From Corynebacterium sp. sy039 (lineage in GTDB: Bacteria > Actinomycetota > Actinomycetes > Mycobacteriales > Mycobacteriaceae), in assembly GCF_007904105.1 (NCBI RefSeq), contig NZ_CP042325.1, forward strand, positions 1,178,001 to 1,242,000: a stretch of 64,000 bases of DNA. Reading direction: 5' to 3'. The translations under genes were made by a program, and so were the position numbers. Position 1 is the first letter of the stretch; each line of letters begins with the position of its first letter. Of this stretch, positions 18,468 through 28,582 are shown one piece after another. The notes under the pieces were generated by a model. It ran no database searches and was not told the DNA's origin. It saw only the letters and a list, made by a program, of their open reading frames with translations.

Positions 18468-20558
18468 TTAGTGCTCGTGTGTGTCTGCACCTTCTTCAGT
18501 ATGTAGCGCATGGAAGATCGTCGCTGATAATGCTGGGCCGATCCCTTTTACTTCCTGTATTTGCTCAATTGTTGCTTCTTTGAGCTTTTTGAGTGAGCCA
18601 AAATGTTTTACCAAGTCAGTCCGTCGTTGAGTGCCCAGACCAGCAATAGCATCGAGTTGAGAGTGTCTCATACGCTGAGAGCGCTGTTGCCTATGAAAAT
18701 TAATCGCAAAACGATGCGCCTCATCACGAATGTGTTGAAACAAAAATAATGCTTGAGAATTACGCGAAAAGATAAGCGGTTCTTCTTCTCCAGGTAGCCA
18801 GATCTCTTCCAAGCGCTTCGCTATGCCAATAAGCATCACATCATCAATTTCTAATTCATCAAAAACTTTTTGAGCTGCATTAACTTGAGGAGCACCACCG
18901 TCGACGATAAAAAGCTGTGGTGGATATGCAAAACGTGCAGTGTCATGTTGCTGGGCCGACTCGGCTAATTCCTCAGTAAAAGATGTCTCTTGTGCGTCCA
19001 ACTGTGGCATAAAAGTTTTATCTTGCTTATGCCGCAAAAATCTGCGTCGGACTACTTCTGCAATGGAGGCAACATCATTAGAATGACCATCACCTGCGGC
19101 TTCTTTAATTTTGTAGCGACGATAATCGGATTTCTTTGCAATCCCATCCTCGAATACCACCAATGAAGCCACAACATCACTACCTTGAATATGCGAAATA
19201 TCTGTGCATTCAATGCGTAACGGCGCCTGAGCCATACCCAATACTTCTTGAATTTCTTGTAATGCCGCAGAACGCGCGGTCAAGTCTCCTACGCGTTTTA
19301 ATTTGTGCTGCCGCAATGCTTCTTTAGCATTACGACGCACAGTGTCACTCAATGCACGTTTTTCACCACGAACAGGCACACGCACATCAACTTTTGTGCC
19401 ACGAAGTTGACTAAGTGTTTCAATAAGCGCATCGCAATCAAGTGGTTCAGTATCCACCAGAACTTCTTTAGGTATCACACTATAGTGGTGGGTTCCGTAA
19501 AGTTTCTCATCATTGACCCCAGCAGCATCGTCGACAGCAAGCGTTTGCTCATCTGCGTCAATGCTGCCAGCTATCACTGCTTTTTCACTAGCAAAAGTTT
19601 GCTTTTCTTGCTCAGTAGCATCGGTGTAAAAACTAATAATAAAGCCACTCAACAACTCAGCAAGACCTTGTTCAGTAGCATCAGTTCTTTCCACTATCCA
19701 ACCGCGCTGTCCGCGAATTCGACCAGAGCGCACATGGAAAAGCTGAATCGACGCTTCAAGCTCATCAGCTTCTACTGCTATGACATCAGCATCGGTGCCG
19801 TCACCAAGAACCACAGCTTGTTGCTGTGTTACCTTATTGACCGCTTCGACTTTATCACGCAATTGAGCCGCTTTCTCAAAGTCAAGATCCGCCGCCGCCT
19901 GATGCATCTGCGCAGTTAAATCACGTACTACGGCATCAGTATTTCCTGCGAGAAAAGAACAAAACCCAGTTACAATTTCTCGATGCTGTACCGGGGTAAC
20001 TCTATCGACACACGGTGCAGCGCATTTATCTATATAGCCTAAAAGACATGGACGCCCTAGTTGCTTTTGCCGGTTAAATACTCCTTTGCTGCAGGTACGA
20101 ACTGGAAAAATACGGCCAAGCAGATCTAGTGTTTCTCGGATTGCCCAAGTATGCGAATACGGACCGAAGTATCGTACCCCTTTGCGCCTTGGACCGCGAT
20201 ATAAAAAAGCACGCGGTATTTCTTCCCCCACCGATACTGCCAATACCGGATAACTTTTATCATCGCGAAAGCGCACATTAAACCGTGGATCAAATTTCTT
20301 GATCCACGTATATTCTAGTTGCAAGGCTTCTACTTCATTAGCAACAACTGTCCATTCCACGCTTGCAGCTGTGGTCACCATTTGCCGCGTACGCGGGTGC
20401 AGCATGGATAAGTCTTGGAAATAATTAGATAGACGTGCTCTCAGGTTTTTTGCTTTACCGACGTAAATGACACGGCGTGAGTCATCACGAAACTTATAAA
20501 CACCTGGGTCAGTGGGAATGGTTCCTGGAGCTGGTTTATAAGTAGTTGGATCAGCCAC
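18468..20558 (-). CDS. uvrC: Excinuclease ABC subunit C
   Basis: Dual-incision nuclease of nucleotide excision repair; cuts 3' and 5' of lesions after UvrAB loading. The 696-residue protein has an N-terminal GIY-YIG-like domain ([20 protein letters not shown], residues 18-37), a Cys cluster near 155-180 ([20 protein letters not shown], then DKCAAPC), the UVR motif around 222, the RNase H-like 5' nuclease domain ([19 protein letters not shown] near 450; [12 protein letters not shown] near 555) and C-terminal helix-hairpin-helix repeats. An acidic insertion around residues 325-365 is not conserved. It opens the uvrC-rapZ-yvcK-whiA run, 16 bases after the PH-domain gene. Confidence 0.96.
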   Translation of the reverse strand: MADPTTYKPAPGTIPTDPGVYKFRDDSRRVIYVGKAKNLRARLSNYFQDLSMLHPRTRQMVTTAASVEWTVVANEVEALQLEYTWIKKFDPRFNVRFRDDKSYPVLAVSVGEEIPRAFLYRGPRRKGVRYFGPYSHTWAIRETLDLLGRIFPVRTCSKGVFNRQKQLGRPCLLGYIDKCAAPCVDRVTPVQHREIVTGFCSFLAGNTDAVVRDLTAQMHQAAADLDFEKAAQLRDKVEAVNKVTQQQAVVLGDGTDADVIAVEADELEASIQLFHVRSGRIRGQRGWIVERTDATEQGLAELLSGFIISFYTDATEQEKQTFASEKAVIAGSIDADEQTLAVDDAAGVNDEKLYGTHHYSVIPKEVLVDTEPLDCDALIETLSQLRGTKVDVRVPVRGEKRALSDTVRRNAKEALRQHKLKRVGDLTARSAALQEIQEVLGMAQAPLRIECTDISHIQGSDVVASLVVFEDGIAKKSDYRRYKIKEAAGDGHSNDVASIAEVVRRRFLRHKQDKTFMPQLDAQETSFTEELAESAQQHDTARFAYPPQLFIVDGGAPQVNAAQKVFDELEIDDVMLIGIAKRLEEIWLPGEEEPLIFSRNSQALFLFQHIRDEAHRFAINFHRQQRSQRMRHSQLDAIAGLGTQRRTDLVKHFGSLKKLKEATIEQIQEVKGIGPALSATIFHALHTEEGADTHEH

Positions 20559-20574
20559 AATAAATAATTAGTCC

Positions 20575-21114
20575 TTAATCTTCTGGCATATATTGTTGTT
20601 CTAATTCACGAAGAGCAGTAACTGCTTTCACGCTTTCCACGCCATCTGCAGATTGAATCGCCCACATGGGTACATACTCGAAATCTGGTAATTCTAAGCG
20701 AGCAATACGCGCTCCCTCAGGAAAATTAAGACCATAAATTACCGACCAAGGGTAGAAACGAGAACCAATAAAATTGCGCACATCAACGCCATCTGCGTTA
20801 ACGCGAACTCGTGGTCGCCTAAGCCCGAAGAAAGCAACTCCAGCGAAAATACACCCGACAAGCGCATAACCCCATTGGTCAATAAGAGTTACTGTGGTAC
20901 CAGTATCACCGATAGCAACAAGCACTGCTAATACAATGTGAATGACGACGATTACTACTGCCGCAACAATAGCCAGAAACTTCATTTTTTTACTTGTTAT
21001 TTCTAGCTCCCACGGCAAAGAAGTAGTCAATGCAGCATCTGCTGCTACATAGCGCTGTACTTGGTCTTCACTGAGACTTTCCCTAGCTGTATTATCATCA
21101 GGTGCAGTAATCAT
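20575..21114 (-). CDS. Membrane protein with bacterial PH-like domain
   Basis: A 179-residue protein with two hydrophobic helices (about residues 45-70 and 82-102) followed by a short beta-rich domain of the bacterial PH type (RRPRVRVNADGVDVRNFIGS; FYPWSVIYGLNFPEGARIAR; LELPDFEYVPMWAIQSADG). The conserved Trp in YPWSVI and the final helix are typical. Such proteins are common in actinobacteria at this site between uvrC and the rib genes. The function is unknown. It starts at ATG 21114, 24 bases after ribH, so it is probably co-transcribed with the rib genes. Confidence 0.8.
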   Translation of the reverse strand: MITAPDDNTARESLSEDQVQRYVAADAALTTSLPWELEITSKKMKFLAIVAAVVIVVIHIVLAVLVAIGDTGTTVTLIDQWGYALVGCIFAGVAFFGLRRPRVRVNADGVDVRNFIGSRFYPWSVIYGLNFPEGARIARLELPDFEYVPMWAIQSADGVESVKAVTALRELEQQYMPED

Positions 21115-21138
21115 GCTCTATCTTCTATCTCACATCTA

Positions 21139-21606
21139 TCAAACTATGCTTCTGAGCACGTGCGCAGTATGTAGTGCTGCAATCATCGCCTCAGTGCCTT
21201 TGTCCTCAGTAGAATCTGGAAATCCTGCTCGGTCAATCGCTTGCTGCTGAGTATCAACAGTCAAAATACCATTACCAATTGGGGTTGAGGTATCCAATGC
21301 AATCCTAGTCAATCCTTGAGTGACAGAATCACATACATAGTCAAAATGGGGTGTTCCCCCACGAATAACACAGCCTAATGCCACAACAGCATCAAACGAG
21401 GCTGCTAATTTTTGCGCCACAACAGGAATCTCTAAAGCACCTACTACCTCGAAACTCTCCACGATTGCCCCATGTGCACGTGCTGTTTCACACGCTGTAC
21501 GACGCAACTGCGCACAAATTTCACTGTTCCACATACTACTTACGACGGCCACCCGCATACCCTCTGCATCAATGGCATTAACTGATGGTAATCCTTCTTT
21601 ACTCAT
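21139..21606 (-). CDS. ribH: 6,7-dimethyl-8-ribityllumazine synthase
   Basis: Condenses 5-amino-6-ribitylaminouracil with dihydroxybutanone phosphate to form lumazine, the penultimate riboflavin step. The 155-residue protein carries the substrate loops SMWNSEI near 24, [12 protein letters not shown] near 56, [14 protein letters not shown] near 79 (catalytic His in the last) and [13 protein letters not shown] near 113. Length fits the icosahedral family. Its start overlaps the ribAB end by eight bases, which indicates translational coupling. Confidence 0.95.
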   Translation of the reverse strand: MSKEGLPSVNAIDAEGMRVAVVSSMWNSEICAQLRRTACETARAHGAIVESFEVVGALEIPVVAQKLAASFDAVVALGCVIRGGTPHFDYVCDSVTQGLTRIALDTSTPIGNGILTVDTQQQAIDRAGFPDSTEDKGTEAMIAALHTAHVLRSIV

Positions 21607-22912
21607 GTATAGATTCTCCTGGTTTAGTCAATGATTCAGCTAAGAGGTGTGGTCCATCGCTATCAATATGCGTTACCCACGGTAAAACGTGATGCATACG
21701 CTCTTTCTTCGTTCGTAAATAACGGTGATTATCTGAAGTTACTTCTACTGGCAATGCTATCCGATTAACAACAGAAATTCCCACGTCACCCAATTCCTGA
21801 ACTTTATGTGGATTATTTGTCAGCAGCGCGATCTCCGCTACGCCAAGATCTTTCAGTATATGTGCTGCTGCAGCAAAATCACGTGCATCAACAGGATGAC
21901 CTAATGCAGTATTAGCATCTACTGTATCCATCCCTTCATCTTGGAGATGATACGCCTGCAATTTAGCGGTAATCCCAATGCCGCGACCTTCATGTCCACG
22001 CATATAGATAACAACGCCACGCCCTTTTTCTGCAATCATACGCAGCGATGAATGTAGCTGTTGACCACAGTCACACCGTCGTGAAGCAAAAATATCTCCG
22101 GTGAGGCACTCAGAATGTACTCTCACTAAAATAGGCTCACCAGCAGCTGATACATCTCCCATGACCAAAGCTATATGCTCTTGACCAGTAATTGACCAGC
22201 GATAGCTCAACGCAGTGAAGGTGCCGAACTCGGTAGGCAATAATGCCTTTGCAACCTGGTCTACCAAGAGCTCATGACGAAGACGCCATTGTTTCAGTTG
22301 CTTTATGCTAATCATTTTTAGCCCATGTTCAGTAGCAAACCTACGCAGCTCTGGTGCCCGTGCCATATCTGTGGGATCTTGTTCAGAGACAATTTCGCAT
22401 AATGCCGCAGCTGGACGTAATCCAGCTAAACGCGCCAAATCAACAGCTGCTTCGGTATGCCCTTCACGTGCAAGAACCCCCCCTTCACGTGCTCGCAACG
22501 GAACAATGTGCCCAGGACGAGTGAAATCTGTCGGCTGTGTACGTTCATCAGCAAGCTGCTGAAGAGTATAGGCACGGGAACTAGCCGAAATACCCGTAGA
22601 ACCAGTATTAGCATCAACTGTGACCATATATGCAGTTTGACGAGCGTCTTCATTGATATGCGTCATCGGCGGTAATGCTAAGCGTTGACAATCAGAATCA
22701 GTCAAAGCAGTGCAAATATAACCAGAGGAATACCGCACCATAAACGCCACTAATTCCGGTGTAGCTTTTTGGGCAGCGAAGATGAGATCACCTTCATTCT
22801 CCCTATCTTCATCATCAATAACAACTACCGCTTCACCAGCTGCAATAGCAGAAATTGCCTCATCAATTGTATCGAGAGCGAGTTCTGATGAATCTGTTGC
22901 ACTATTAATCAC
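21599..22912 (-). CDS. ribAB: Bifunctional 3,4-dihydroxy-2-butanone-4-phosphate synthase / GTP cyclohydrolase II
   Basis: Two-domain enzyme that supplies both starting branches of riboflavin synthesis. The N-terminal RibB domain (about 1-208) has the acidic loop [15 protein letters not shown] (33-47) and [16 protein letters not shown]. The C-terminal RibA domain (about 209-410) has the zinc site [20 protein letters not shown] and [17 protein letters not shown]. At 437 residues the length is normal. It lies 51 bases after ribE, which contains the ribAB ribosome site. No FMN riboswitch was recognised upstream of the cluster. Confidence 0.96.
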   Translation of the reverse strand: MINSATDSSELALDTIDEAISAIAAGEAVVVIDDEDRENEGDLIFAAQKATPELVAFMVRYSSGYICTALTDSDCQRLALPPMTHINEDARQTAYMVTVDANTGSTGISASSRAYTLQQLADERTQPTDFTRPGHIVPLRAREGGVLAREGHTEAAVDLARLAGLRPAAALCEIVSEQDPTDMARAPELRRFATEHGLKMISIKQLKQWRLRHELLVDQVAKALLPTEFGTFTALSYRWSITGQEHIALVMGDVSAAGEPILVRVHSECLTGDIFASRRCDCGQQLHSSLRMIAEKGRGVVIYMRGHEGRGIGITAKLQAYHLQDEGMDTVDANTALGHPVDARDFAAAAHILKDLGVAEIALLTNNPHKVQELGDVGISVVNRIALPVEVTSDNHRYLRTKKERMHHVLPWVTHIDSDGPHLLAESLTKPGESIHE

Positions 22913-22963
22913 GTTTTTCTACTTTACTGCTAGCACCCTGGCAAAGGAAACCTCAACCATTTC

Positions 22964-23551
22964 TTATGATGTGAGCATCTTTTCCACGTACTTTGCCATC
23001 AAATCAACTTCTACGTTCACACGCTCTCCTACCGCTAATTGCCCATGAGTTGTATGCGCCAAGGTGGTCGGAATCAAAGACACCTCAAAGAAATTCTTAG
23101 CAACAGATGACACAGTAAGTGAAGTACCATTGAGCGCAATTGAGCCCTTTTCGACGACATACCGCGCAAGATCATCCGGTAACTCAAACCTCAGCACATC
23201 CCAATTTTCAGAATGTTCTCGAGCCAACAAAGCAACAGTAGTATCCACATGCCCCTGCACTATGTGACCGCCTAACCTGTCCTGCAAAGACAATGCCCGT
23301 TCCACATTAACTTCATCACCGAGCTGAAGATTTCCCAATGTCGTTCTATCTAATGTCTCTTGCATAATGTCTACGACGAATGAATGTGCATCAAGCACTG
23401 CGATAGTCAAGCACACCCCATTGACCGATATCGAGTCTCCTAAATGTGCATCAGCTAAAATAGTGCGTGCACTAATACGCACCCGCAGCGCATCTTCTAA
23501 GCGCTCAATGTGCTCAACCAGTGCTTTTTCTTCAATTATTCCAGTAAACAT
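22964..23551 (-). CDS. ribE: Riboflavin synthase (alpha chain)
   Basis: Dismutates two 6,7-dimethyl-8-ribityllumazine molecules into riboflavin and the pyrimidine precursor. The 195-residue protein is two tandem lumazine-binding barrels: the first starts MFTGIIEEKALVEHIE with SVNGVCLTI near 43, the second has the matching GSIALNGTSLTV near 133 and GGHIVQGHVDTT near 93. It is slightly shorter than the usual 200-215 residues at the C-terminus, but both barrels look complete. It lies 28 bases after ribD. In some coryneform annotations this gene is named ribC. Confidence 0.95.
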   Translation of the reverse strand: MFTGIIEEKALVEHIERLEDALRVRISARTILADAHLGDSISVNGVCLTIAVLDAHSFVVDIMQETLDRTTLGNLQLGDEVNVERALSLQDRLGGHIVQGHVDTTVALLAREHSENWDVLRFELPDDLARYVVEKGSIALNGTSLTVSSVAKNFFEVSLIPTTLAHTTHGQLAVGERVNVEVDLMAKYVEKMLTS

Positions 23552-23579
23552 TCATCATCCTTTTTGCTCTAGTGATATT

Positions 23580-24668
23580 TCAGAGCCGCTCATGCCGCAG
23601 CAACGACATAACGTCTTGCCCCAAGAGCACTGTCTGTAATTTTTCAAGTCGAATACAATCTGCCATAGTCTGCGCTAAAGGCTGATTGATGAAACTCTTA
23701 CCCGCACCCAATAAAATTGGGGCAGAATAATCCTGAATAAAATCATACTCACCTGTGCTCAGCACTGAAGAAATAAGCTGTGCACCGCCTTCGACCAAAA
23801 TGTCACGCATTCCCAACTCCCACAATGACTCTAATGCTGTTGCATACTCATCAAAAAACAGCACCCGATCAGAATCACGAACTAAGTGGTAATGTGCCGG
23901 TAATGCTCTGCGTCCCACCACAACACGCATAGGTTGATGCGCATACTCACTACCATTTTTTCTTCGCGCAGTTAATCGAGGATTATCCACCAATGCAGTT
24001 CCAGTACCAATAACAATGGCATCACGATGGCTACGATCCTCATGCACATATTCCCTTGCCACCGCGCCTGTAATCCATTTGCTTGTACCATCCACTGCAG
24101 CTAGAAAACCGTCGAGAGTCCGTGCCCATTTCAAGGTAATACTCGCGCGCCCTGTTTTTAGCGAACATAACCAAGGCAAAAGCGTCACAACATCTACGTC
24201 TAGAAAAATTACCTCCACACCATGATTTCTTAAGTACTCCGCGCCACCCTGGGCAACTGGGTTGGGATCAGCGGATAGATAAATAACGCGCTTTATCCCA
24301 GCAGCTACCAAAGTATGACTGCATGGTGGTGTTTTCCCAGTATGATTGCACGGCTCCAGAGTGACTATGGCAGTTGCATTATGGGTAGCCCCCTGGGCGT
24401 GAGTTAAAGCATTAATCTCTGCATGGGCACCGCCTACAGGACTTGTCCCGCCACAACCAATAATTGCTCCCTCTTGACTTAAAATTGCAGCACCTACTGG
24501 TGGATTGGGGCTTGTTGTTCCTTTAACGCTCTCCCCGGCTGCCAAGGCACAAGCAATGCCTTGCATGACGGACTCGCCTAGCTCAGACGCTAATCCTAGT
24601 AATCGCTGTTGCGCATCGTATGAGAGACAACGTCGAAAAGCATCCAGGTCTTTCTGATTGTTATGCAC
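23580..24668 (-). CDS. ribD: Bifunctional diaminohydroxyphosphoribosylaminopyrimidine deaminase / 5-amino-6-(5-phosphoribosylamino)uracil reductase
   Basis: Performs the second and third steps from GTP to riboflavin. The N-terminal cytidine-deaminase-like domain has the zinc site GGAHAEINAL near 79 and PCNHTGKTPPCSHTL near 105. The C-terminal reductase domain has TLKWARTLDGFLA near 178, SKWITG and AIVIGTGTALVDNPRLTAR near 217, and ILVEGGAQL near 295. The 362-residue length includes an N-terminal extension of about 30 residues; an internal Met near residue 34 (VMQGIACALAAGE) is a possible shorter start. It overlaps rpe by eight bases. Confidence 0.94.
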   Translation of the reverse strand: MHNNQKDLDAFRRCLSYDAQQRLLGLASELGESVMQGIACALAAGESVKGTTSPNPPVGAAILSQEGAIIGCGGTSPVGGAHAEINALTHAQGATHNATAIVTLEPCNHTGKTPPCSHTLVAAGIKRVIYLSADPNPVAQGGAEYLRNHGVEVIFLDVDVVTLLPWLCSLKTGRASITLKWARTLDGFLAAVDGTSKWITGAVAREYVHEDRSHRDAIVIGTGTALVDNPRLTARRKNGSEYAHQPMRVVVGRRALPAHYHLVRDSDRVLFFDEYATALESLWELGMRDILVEGGAQLISSVLSTGEYDFIQDYSAPILLGAGKSFINQPLAQTMADCIRLEKLQTVLLGQDVMSLLRHERL

Positions 24669-25347
24669 GTGCTAATTCACGCAATCTTGTAATTTCTGCA
24701 CCTGGATCAGCTGCACCAAAAACAGCAGACCCTGCCACAAATACATCTACACCTGCATGCGCAGCACTAGCAATTGTACTGCGCGAAATACCACCATCAA
24801 TAACAATGAGTGTAGAAAGAGCCTGTTCATCAATGGTATTGCGCAAAAGTCGAACTTTTTCTAATTGCTCAGGCATAAACTTCTGCCCGCCAAAACCAGG
24901 TTCCACACTCATCACGATTACTTCATCGAATTCAGATATTACATCTAGGTAATCTTCGATAGGTGTACCTGGCCGCACAGCAAAACCAGCTTTTACACCA
25001 TGACTGCGAATGAAACGAGCTAGATCTACTGGATCATCATGCGCTTCTACGTGGAATGTAATGCTATGCGCTCCAGCAGCTATATATTTATCCACCCATT
25101 TATGAGGTTGCTCAATCATAAGATGAACATCTAATGGTTTATCAGTATGCCTTCCCAGCGCCGCTGTAACATCTGCACCAAACGAAAGATTAGGGACAAA
25201 GTGACCGTCCATAATATCCACATGGATCCAGTCGCTATTATCAACTTTGGCGAGTTCTCTATCCAACTGAGCGAAATCAGCAGCTAGTACAGATGGAGCG
25301 ATAAGCGGTATCCGCTCGTAATTATTTCTGCTAACAGACATATCCAC
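24661..25347 (-). CDS. rpe: Ribulose-phosphate 3-epimerase
   Basis: Interconverts ribulose-5-phosphate and xylulose-5-phosphate, linking oxidative and non-oxidative pentose phosphate branches; ribulose-5-phosphate is also the RibB substrate encoded next door. The 228-residue TIM barrel has IAPSVLAADFAQL near 16, the metal and acid residues in WIHVDIMDGHFVPNLSFG near 38, DVHLMIEQP near 73, VMSVEPGFGGQKF near 143 and VIDGGI near 181. It is sandwiched between rsmB (sharing one base) and ribD (overlap), clearly in one transcript. Confidence 0.96.
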   Translation of the reverse strand: MDMSVSRNNYERIPLIAPSVLAADFAQLDRELAKVDNSDWIHVDIMDGHFVPNLSFGADVTAALGRHTDKPLDVHLMIEQPHKWVDKYIAAGAHSITFHVEAHDDPVDLARFIRSHGVKAGFAVRPGTPIEDYLDVISEFDEVIVMSVEPGFGGQKFMPEQLEKVRLLRNTIDEQALSTLIVIDGGISRSTIASAAHAGVDVFVAGSAVFGAADPGAEITRLRELARA

Positions 25348-26987
25348 TATCCTACTACCGAGTTCTCATTCACTGGGTGCAATACAGCAGGCTCTATCAC
25401 TTCCAAAACAGCAAAGAACATAGCATCGGTGCCATGTCGATGTGGCCACAACTGTACTGATAAATCGTCCCCCGCATGAGGAAGGTCAGCGACAAGGTCA
25501 TGTGCTGAGATCTCCCGCACAGGCAATGTTGCCACAGCTTGCTCGACAATCTCTCGTGTCTCACGCACATCAGGAGAGCACGTAGAATAAACCACCACAC
25601 CGCCAACACGGGTAAGAGCTACTGCAGCTGCCAATAGTTCGCCCTGCAATTTCACCAGATTTGCTATCTCTTCCTCTTGTTTATGCCACCTGGCCTCTGG
25701 TCGGCGTCGCAAAGCCCCTAAACCAGAGCATGGTGCATCAACGAGGACTCGATCATAACCAGGCGTTAAACCACTATCTCTACCATCTGCCTGGTGTACT
25801 TTTACAGGTAAATCACGGACGTGTTTGCGCACTAATTCAGCACGGTGAGCCGATATTTCTACAGCATCAACAAAAGCCCCGTCGATACGAGCTAAAGAGG
25901 CGATAGTTGCAGTCTTTCCACCTGGTCCAGCGCACAAATCAAGCCATCGACCATTATCCTGTCCACGCACCGGTGCATTGACCAAAGCACGTGCAATCAA
26001 TTGACTTCCCTCGTCCTGCACTGCAGCTAAACCTTGACGCACTGCTTCTATTTTCCCAGGATCTCCCGAATCTAAATACACAGCATAAGGCGAATAGTGT
26101 CCTTGCTCGCCACCAACAATGAGCGCCAACTCCTCAGCACTTATCTGCCCAGGGTATGCAACCAGATGGACACGTGGGCGCTGTGAATCAGCTTCTAAAG
26201 CCACTGCCAATTCCGCCAGTGCTGCATTGTTCTCAGGCGACTCAGTGCAAAGCTGTGAACCATCATAATCATCGATGCCTAAGCTACGTGCAAAACTGCG
26301 TGCAATCCATTCAGGGTGTGCGTATCGAAAAGCTAGTGCAGCAATGGGGTCACTGGGCTCTAGTCGTGATAACCACTCTTGAGGCTCAGTACGCGTAATA
26401 GTGCGCAAAATTGCATTAGCAAAACCTTTAGCTTTTCCTTGCCCAATACACTCGACGATACGTACTGATGTATCGACAGCTGCGTGAGCTTCAACCCTGG
26501 TGAACATAATCTGATAAGCGCCTAAACGAATTGCATTGAGCACACCAGTATCAATGCTCTTTAATTCTCGCGAAGCACAATGACGAATAATCGCATCAAG
26601 CACACCCAAGCTACGTAAAGTGCCATAAGTAAGTTCGGTTGCAAAAGCCGCATCACGACCGCTGAGTTTTTCATCACGCAATAATTTAGGCAAAATCAAA
26701 TTGCCAAATGCCTGATCGACATCCACTCGGTATAGCACATCAAAGGCAACTGCACGGGGTAAATCAACACCGCGAAATATGCTCCTGAGTTCTGAACTAT
26801 GCGATGTATGAGAACCACGCTGAGTAGATCTCGTTTGTGTACTACGCCTAGTGCGCTCCGCAGTATTATTCTGTTTGCTACTTAAGGAGTGCTCGTGTTG
26901 TGATTGCTTCTTGGCGTTATTGCCCCGGCTACGAGAGCGAAAACCGCCGGTGCCTTTGTTGCTCTTATCTGCGTTATTCATACTCAA
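25347..26987 (-). CDS. rsmB: 16S rRNA m5C967 methyltransferase family protein (RsmB/Fmu)
   Basis: S-adenosylmethionine-dependent RNA cytosine-5 methyltransferase; in E. coli RsmB modifies C967 of 16S rRNA. Residues 1-70 are a low-complexity Ser/Asn/Arg-rich extension; 70-210 form a NusB-like RNA-binding domain; the Rossmann methyltransferase domain follows with LDLCAGPGGKTATIASLA near 349, DAPCSGLGALRRRPEARW near 418 and the catalytic Cys in VVYSTCSPDVRETREIV near 465. Its start overlaps the fmt end by 14 bases. The basic extension is common in actinobacterial homologues. Confidence 0.93.
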   Translation of the reverse strand: MSMNNADKSNKGTGGFRSRSRGNNAKKQSQHEHSLSSKQNNTAERTRRSTQTRSTQRGSHTSHSSELRSIFRGVDLPRAVAFDVLYRVDVDQAFGNLILPKLLRDEKLSGRDAAFATELTYGTLRSLGVLDAIIRHCASRELKSIDTGVLNAIRLGAYQIMFTRVEAHAAVDTSVRIVECIGQGKAKGFANAILRTITRTEPQEWLSRLEPSDPIAALAFRYAHPEWIARSFARSLGIDDYDGSQLCTESPENNAALAELAVALEADSQRPRVHLVAYPGQISAEELALIVGGEQGHYSPYAVYLDSGDPGKIEAVRQGLAAVQDEGSQLIARALVNAPVRGQDNGRWLDLCAGPGGKTATIASLARIDGAFVDAVEISAHRAELVRKHVRDLPVKVHQADGRDSGLTPGYDRVLVDAPCSGLGALRRRPEARWHKQEEEIANLVKLQGELLAAAVALTRVGGVVVYSTCSPDVRETREIVEQAVATLPVREISAHDLVADLPHAGDDLSVQLWPHRHGTDAMFFAVLEVIEPAVLHPVNENSVVG

Positions 26988-27927
26988 AAACTAACCCTTC
27001 AGTGTCTTTCAAGCCATGCGCCCAATCCGAAGCATTCATCATTTTTTTCCCTGGAGCTTGGATCTGCGATAACAACACAGGATCAGTCCCAGTACCAACA
27101 AACACCTTATTTTTTTCAATCGCCAATGCGCCCGGTTCTAAAGAAAGCGTCGCTTGGTTCGTTAGCTGAGTAACAGGCGCAATTTTCATGCGCTGACCAG
27201 AAAGCATGGTCCACGCACCAGGTGCAGGAGTTACTGCTCGAATGCGTCGCTCAATAACATCAGCTGGTTGTGTCCAATCAATCTGAGCGTGCGTACTAAG
27301 AATTTTTGGCGCGTATGTTGGCTGCCCTTGCTGTGGTTGCGGCACAATCTCACCGGCAGCTAACTTGTCCATAGTATCGACCAAAAGCGTCGCACCCTGG
27401 TAAGCAAGACGCGTCAGGAGATCATCTGCAGTATCTGTAGGTGCAATGGGTTCAGTAATACTGCCGAGAATATCGCCAGTATCTAAACCTTCATCTATCC
27501 GAAACGTCGTTGCCCCTGTGTGTGTATCCCCAGCTGCAAGTGCCGCTTGTACTGGGGCAGCACCTCGCCATGCAGGCAAAAGTGAGAAATGAAGATTAAC
27601 CCAACCATGCTGGGCAACATCAAGCAATTGAGCTGGGATAAGGTTTCCGTATGCAACCACAGGGATGCAATCAACTGATAACTCTTTTATCCGCTGGTAG
27701 GTTTCCTGTGCTTTAGGATCGGTTACTTTGAGCGTCGGTGGTTTTAAGACTTCAATGCCATGCTCTTGGGCTAATGCTGCAACTGGCGAAGGGTACAGTG
27801 TTCGTCCACGCTTGGCGCGGGGAGCATCTGGTCGGCTCAGCACGGCCACCACTTCGTGTTCTGAGGCTAGTAACTTTTCTAAAGCAACAACAGCTGGCTG
27901 AGGTGTTCCAGCAAAAATAAGACGCAT
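26974..27927 (-). CDS. fmt: Methionyl-tRNA formyltransferase
   Basis: Formylates initiator Met-tRNA using 10-formyltetrahydrofolate. The 317-residue protein begins MRLIFAGTPQPAVVALEKL and has the catalytic core with NLHFSLLPAWRGAAPVQAAL near 111, ATTFRIDEGLDTGDIL near 139 and the C-terminal OB-like domain (APKILSTHAQIDWTQPAD near 208; AVTPAPGAWTMLSGQRMKI near 232). It lies 59 bases after def, the classical def-fmt pair: peptide deformylase removes the formyl group this enzyme adds. Confidence 0.95.
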   Translation of the reverse strand: MRLIFAGTPQPAVVALEKLLASEHEVVAVLSRPDAPRAKRGRTLYPSPVAALAQEHGIEVLKPPTLKVTDPKAQETYQRIKELSVDCIPVVAYGNLIPAQLLDVAQHGWVNLHFSLLPAWRGAAPVQAALAAGDTHTGATTFRIDEGLDTGDILGSITEPIAPTDTADDLLTRLAYQGATLLVDTMDKLAAGEIVPQPQQGQPTYAPKILSTHAQIDWTQPADVIERRIRAVTPAPGAWTMLSGQRMKIAPVTQLTNQATLSLEPGALAIEKNKVFVGTGTDPVLLSQIQAPGKKMMNASDWAHGLKDTEGLVFEYE

Positions 27928-27986
27928 AATTTCTGTCTATTCCCTACTTATGTCTTTTGTTTCTACCGCGTGTTGTACACGAGGAC

Positions 27987-28496
27987 TTAGTTATTAAACC
28001 ACTGCGACTGTCGTATCTGCGCCATAGCTTCTTTGCGTAACTCTGGGCTGAGCTTACGCAAAAATAGCACACCATCAAGGTGATCAGTCTCATGCTGAAT
28101 ACACCGTGCCATTAGCCCTGATGCCACCATTGATACAGGTGAGCCATTGACATCCACTCCGGTTACTTTAACTTTTTCCCAGCGCTTTGTGTCAAATGAA
28201 ATATCGGGAATGGATAAGCACCCTTCTGTCCCTGTCTGGGTTTCTTCTCCAATTGGTTCCCAAACTGGGTTAATAATATGCCCACGCAATCCAGCTTCAA
28301 TGTGGGAGCAGTCATAAACAAAAACTCTTTTGAGTACTCCGACTTGATTTGCTGCTAGTCCTACTCCTCCAGCATCATCCATAGTCTCGAGCATATCGTC
28401 GATAAGCGTAGCTAGATTATCGTCGAATACGTTTACTTCTTGTGCTCGAGTATTAAGTACAGGATCGCCGAACAGACGAATATCAAGAATGGTCAT
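27987..28496 (-). CDS. def: Peptide deformylase
   Basis: Metal-dependent removal of the N-formyl group from nascent proteins. The three signatures are present: GVGLAANQVGV near 43, EGCLSIPDISFD near 93 (metal-binding Cys; EGCLS motif) and QHETDHLDGVLF near 134 (HExxH with two metal-binding His and catalytic Glu). The 169-residue length is normal. It is followed by fmt after 59 bases and preceded by priA after 86 bases; the priA-def spacer shows no terminator. Confidence 0.96.
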   Translation of the reverse strand: MTILDIRLFGDPVLNTRAQEVNVFDDNLATLIDDMLETMDDAGGVGLAANQVGVLKRVFVYDCSHIEAGLRGHIINPVWEPIGEETQTGTEGCLSIPDISFDTKRWEKVKVTGVDVNGSPVSMVASGLMARCIQHETDHLDGVLFLRKLSPELRKEAMAQIRQSQWFNN

Positions 28497-28582
28497 TTTT
28501 CTCGTACTCTTTCTTTTTATGCATAGTCTACTGCCGTCATATCCTACCGCTTATCGACGCCTATCCAAAGGCTAAAACCCAA

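Noticed and set aside
24668-25400. FMN riboswitch near the rib genes
   Set aside because: No RFN-like conserved boxes were seen, and the rib genes sit in mid-operon with overlapping neighbours, leaving no leader.
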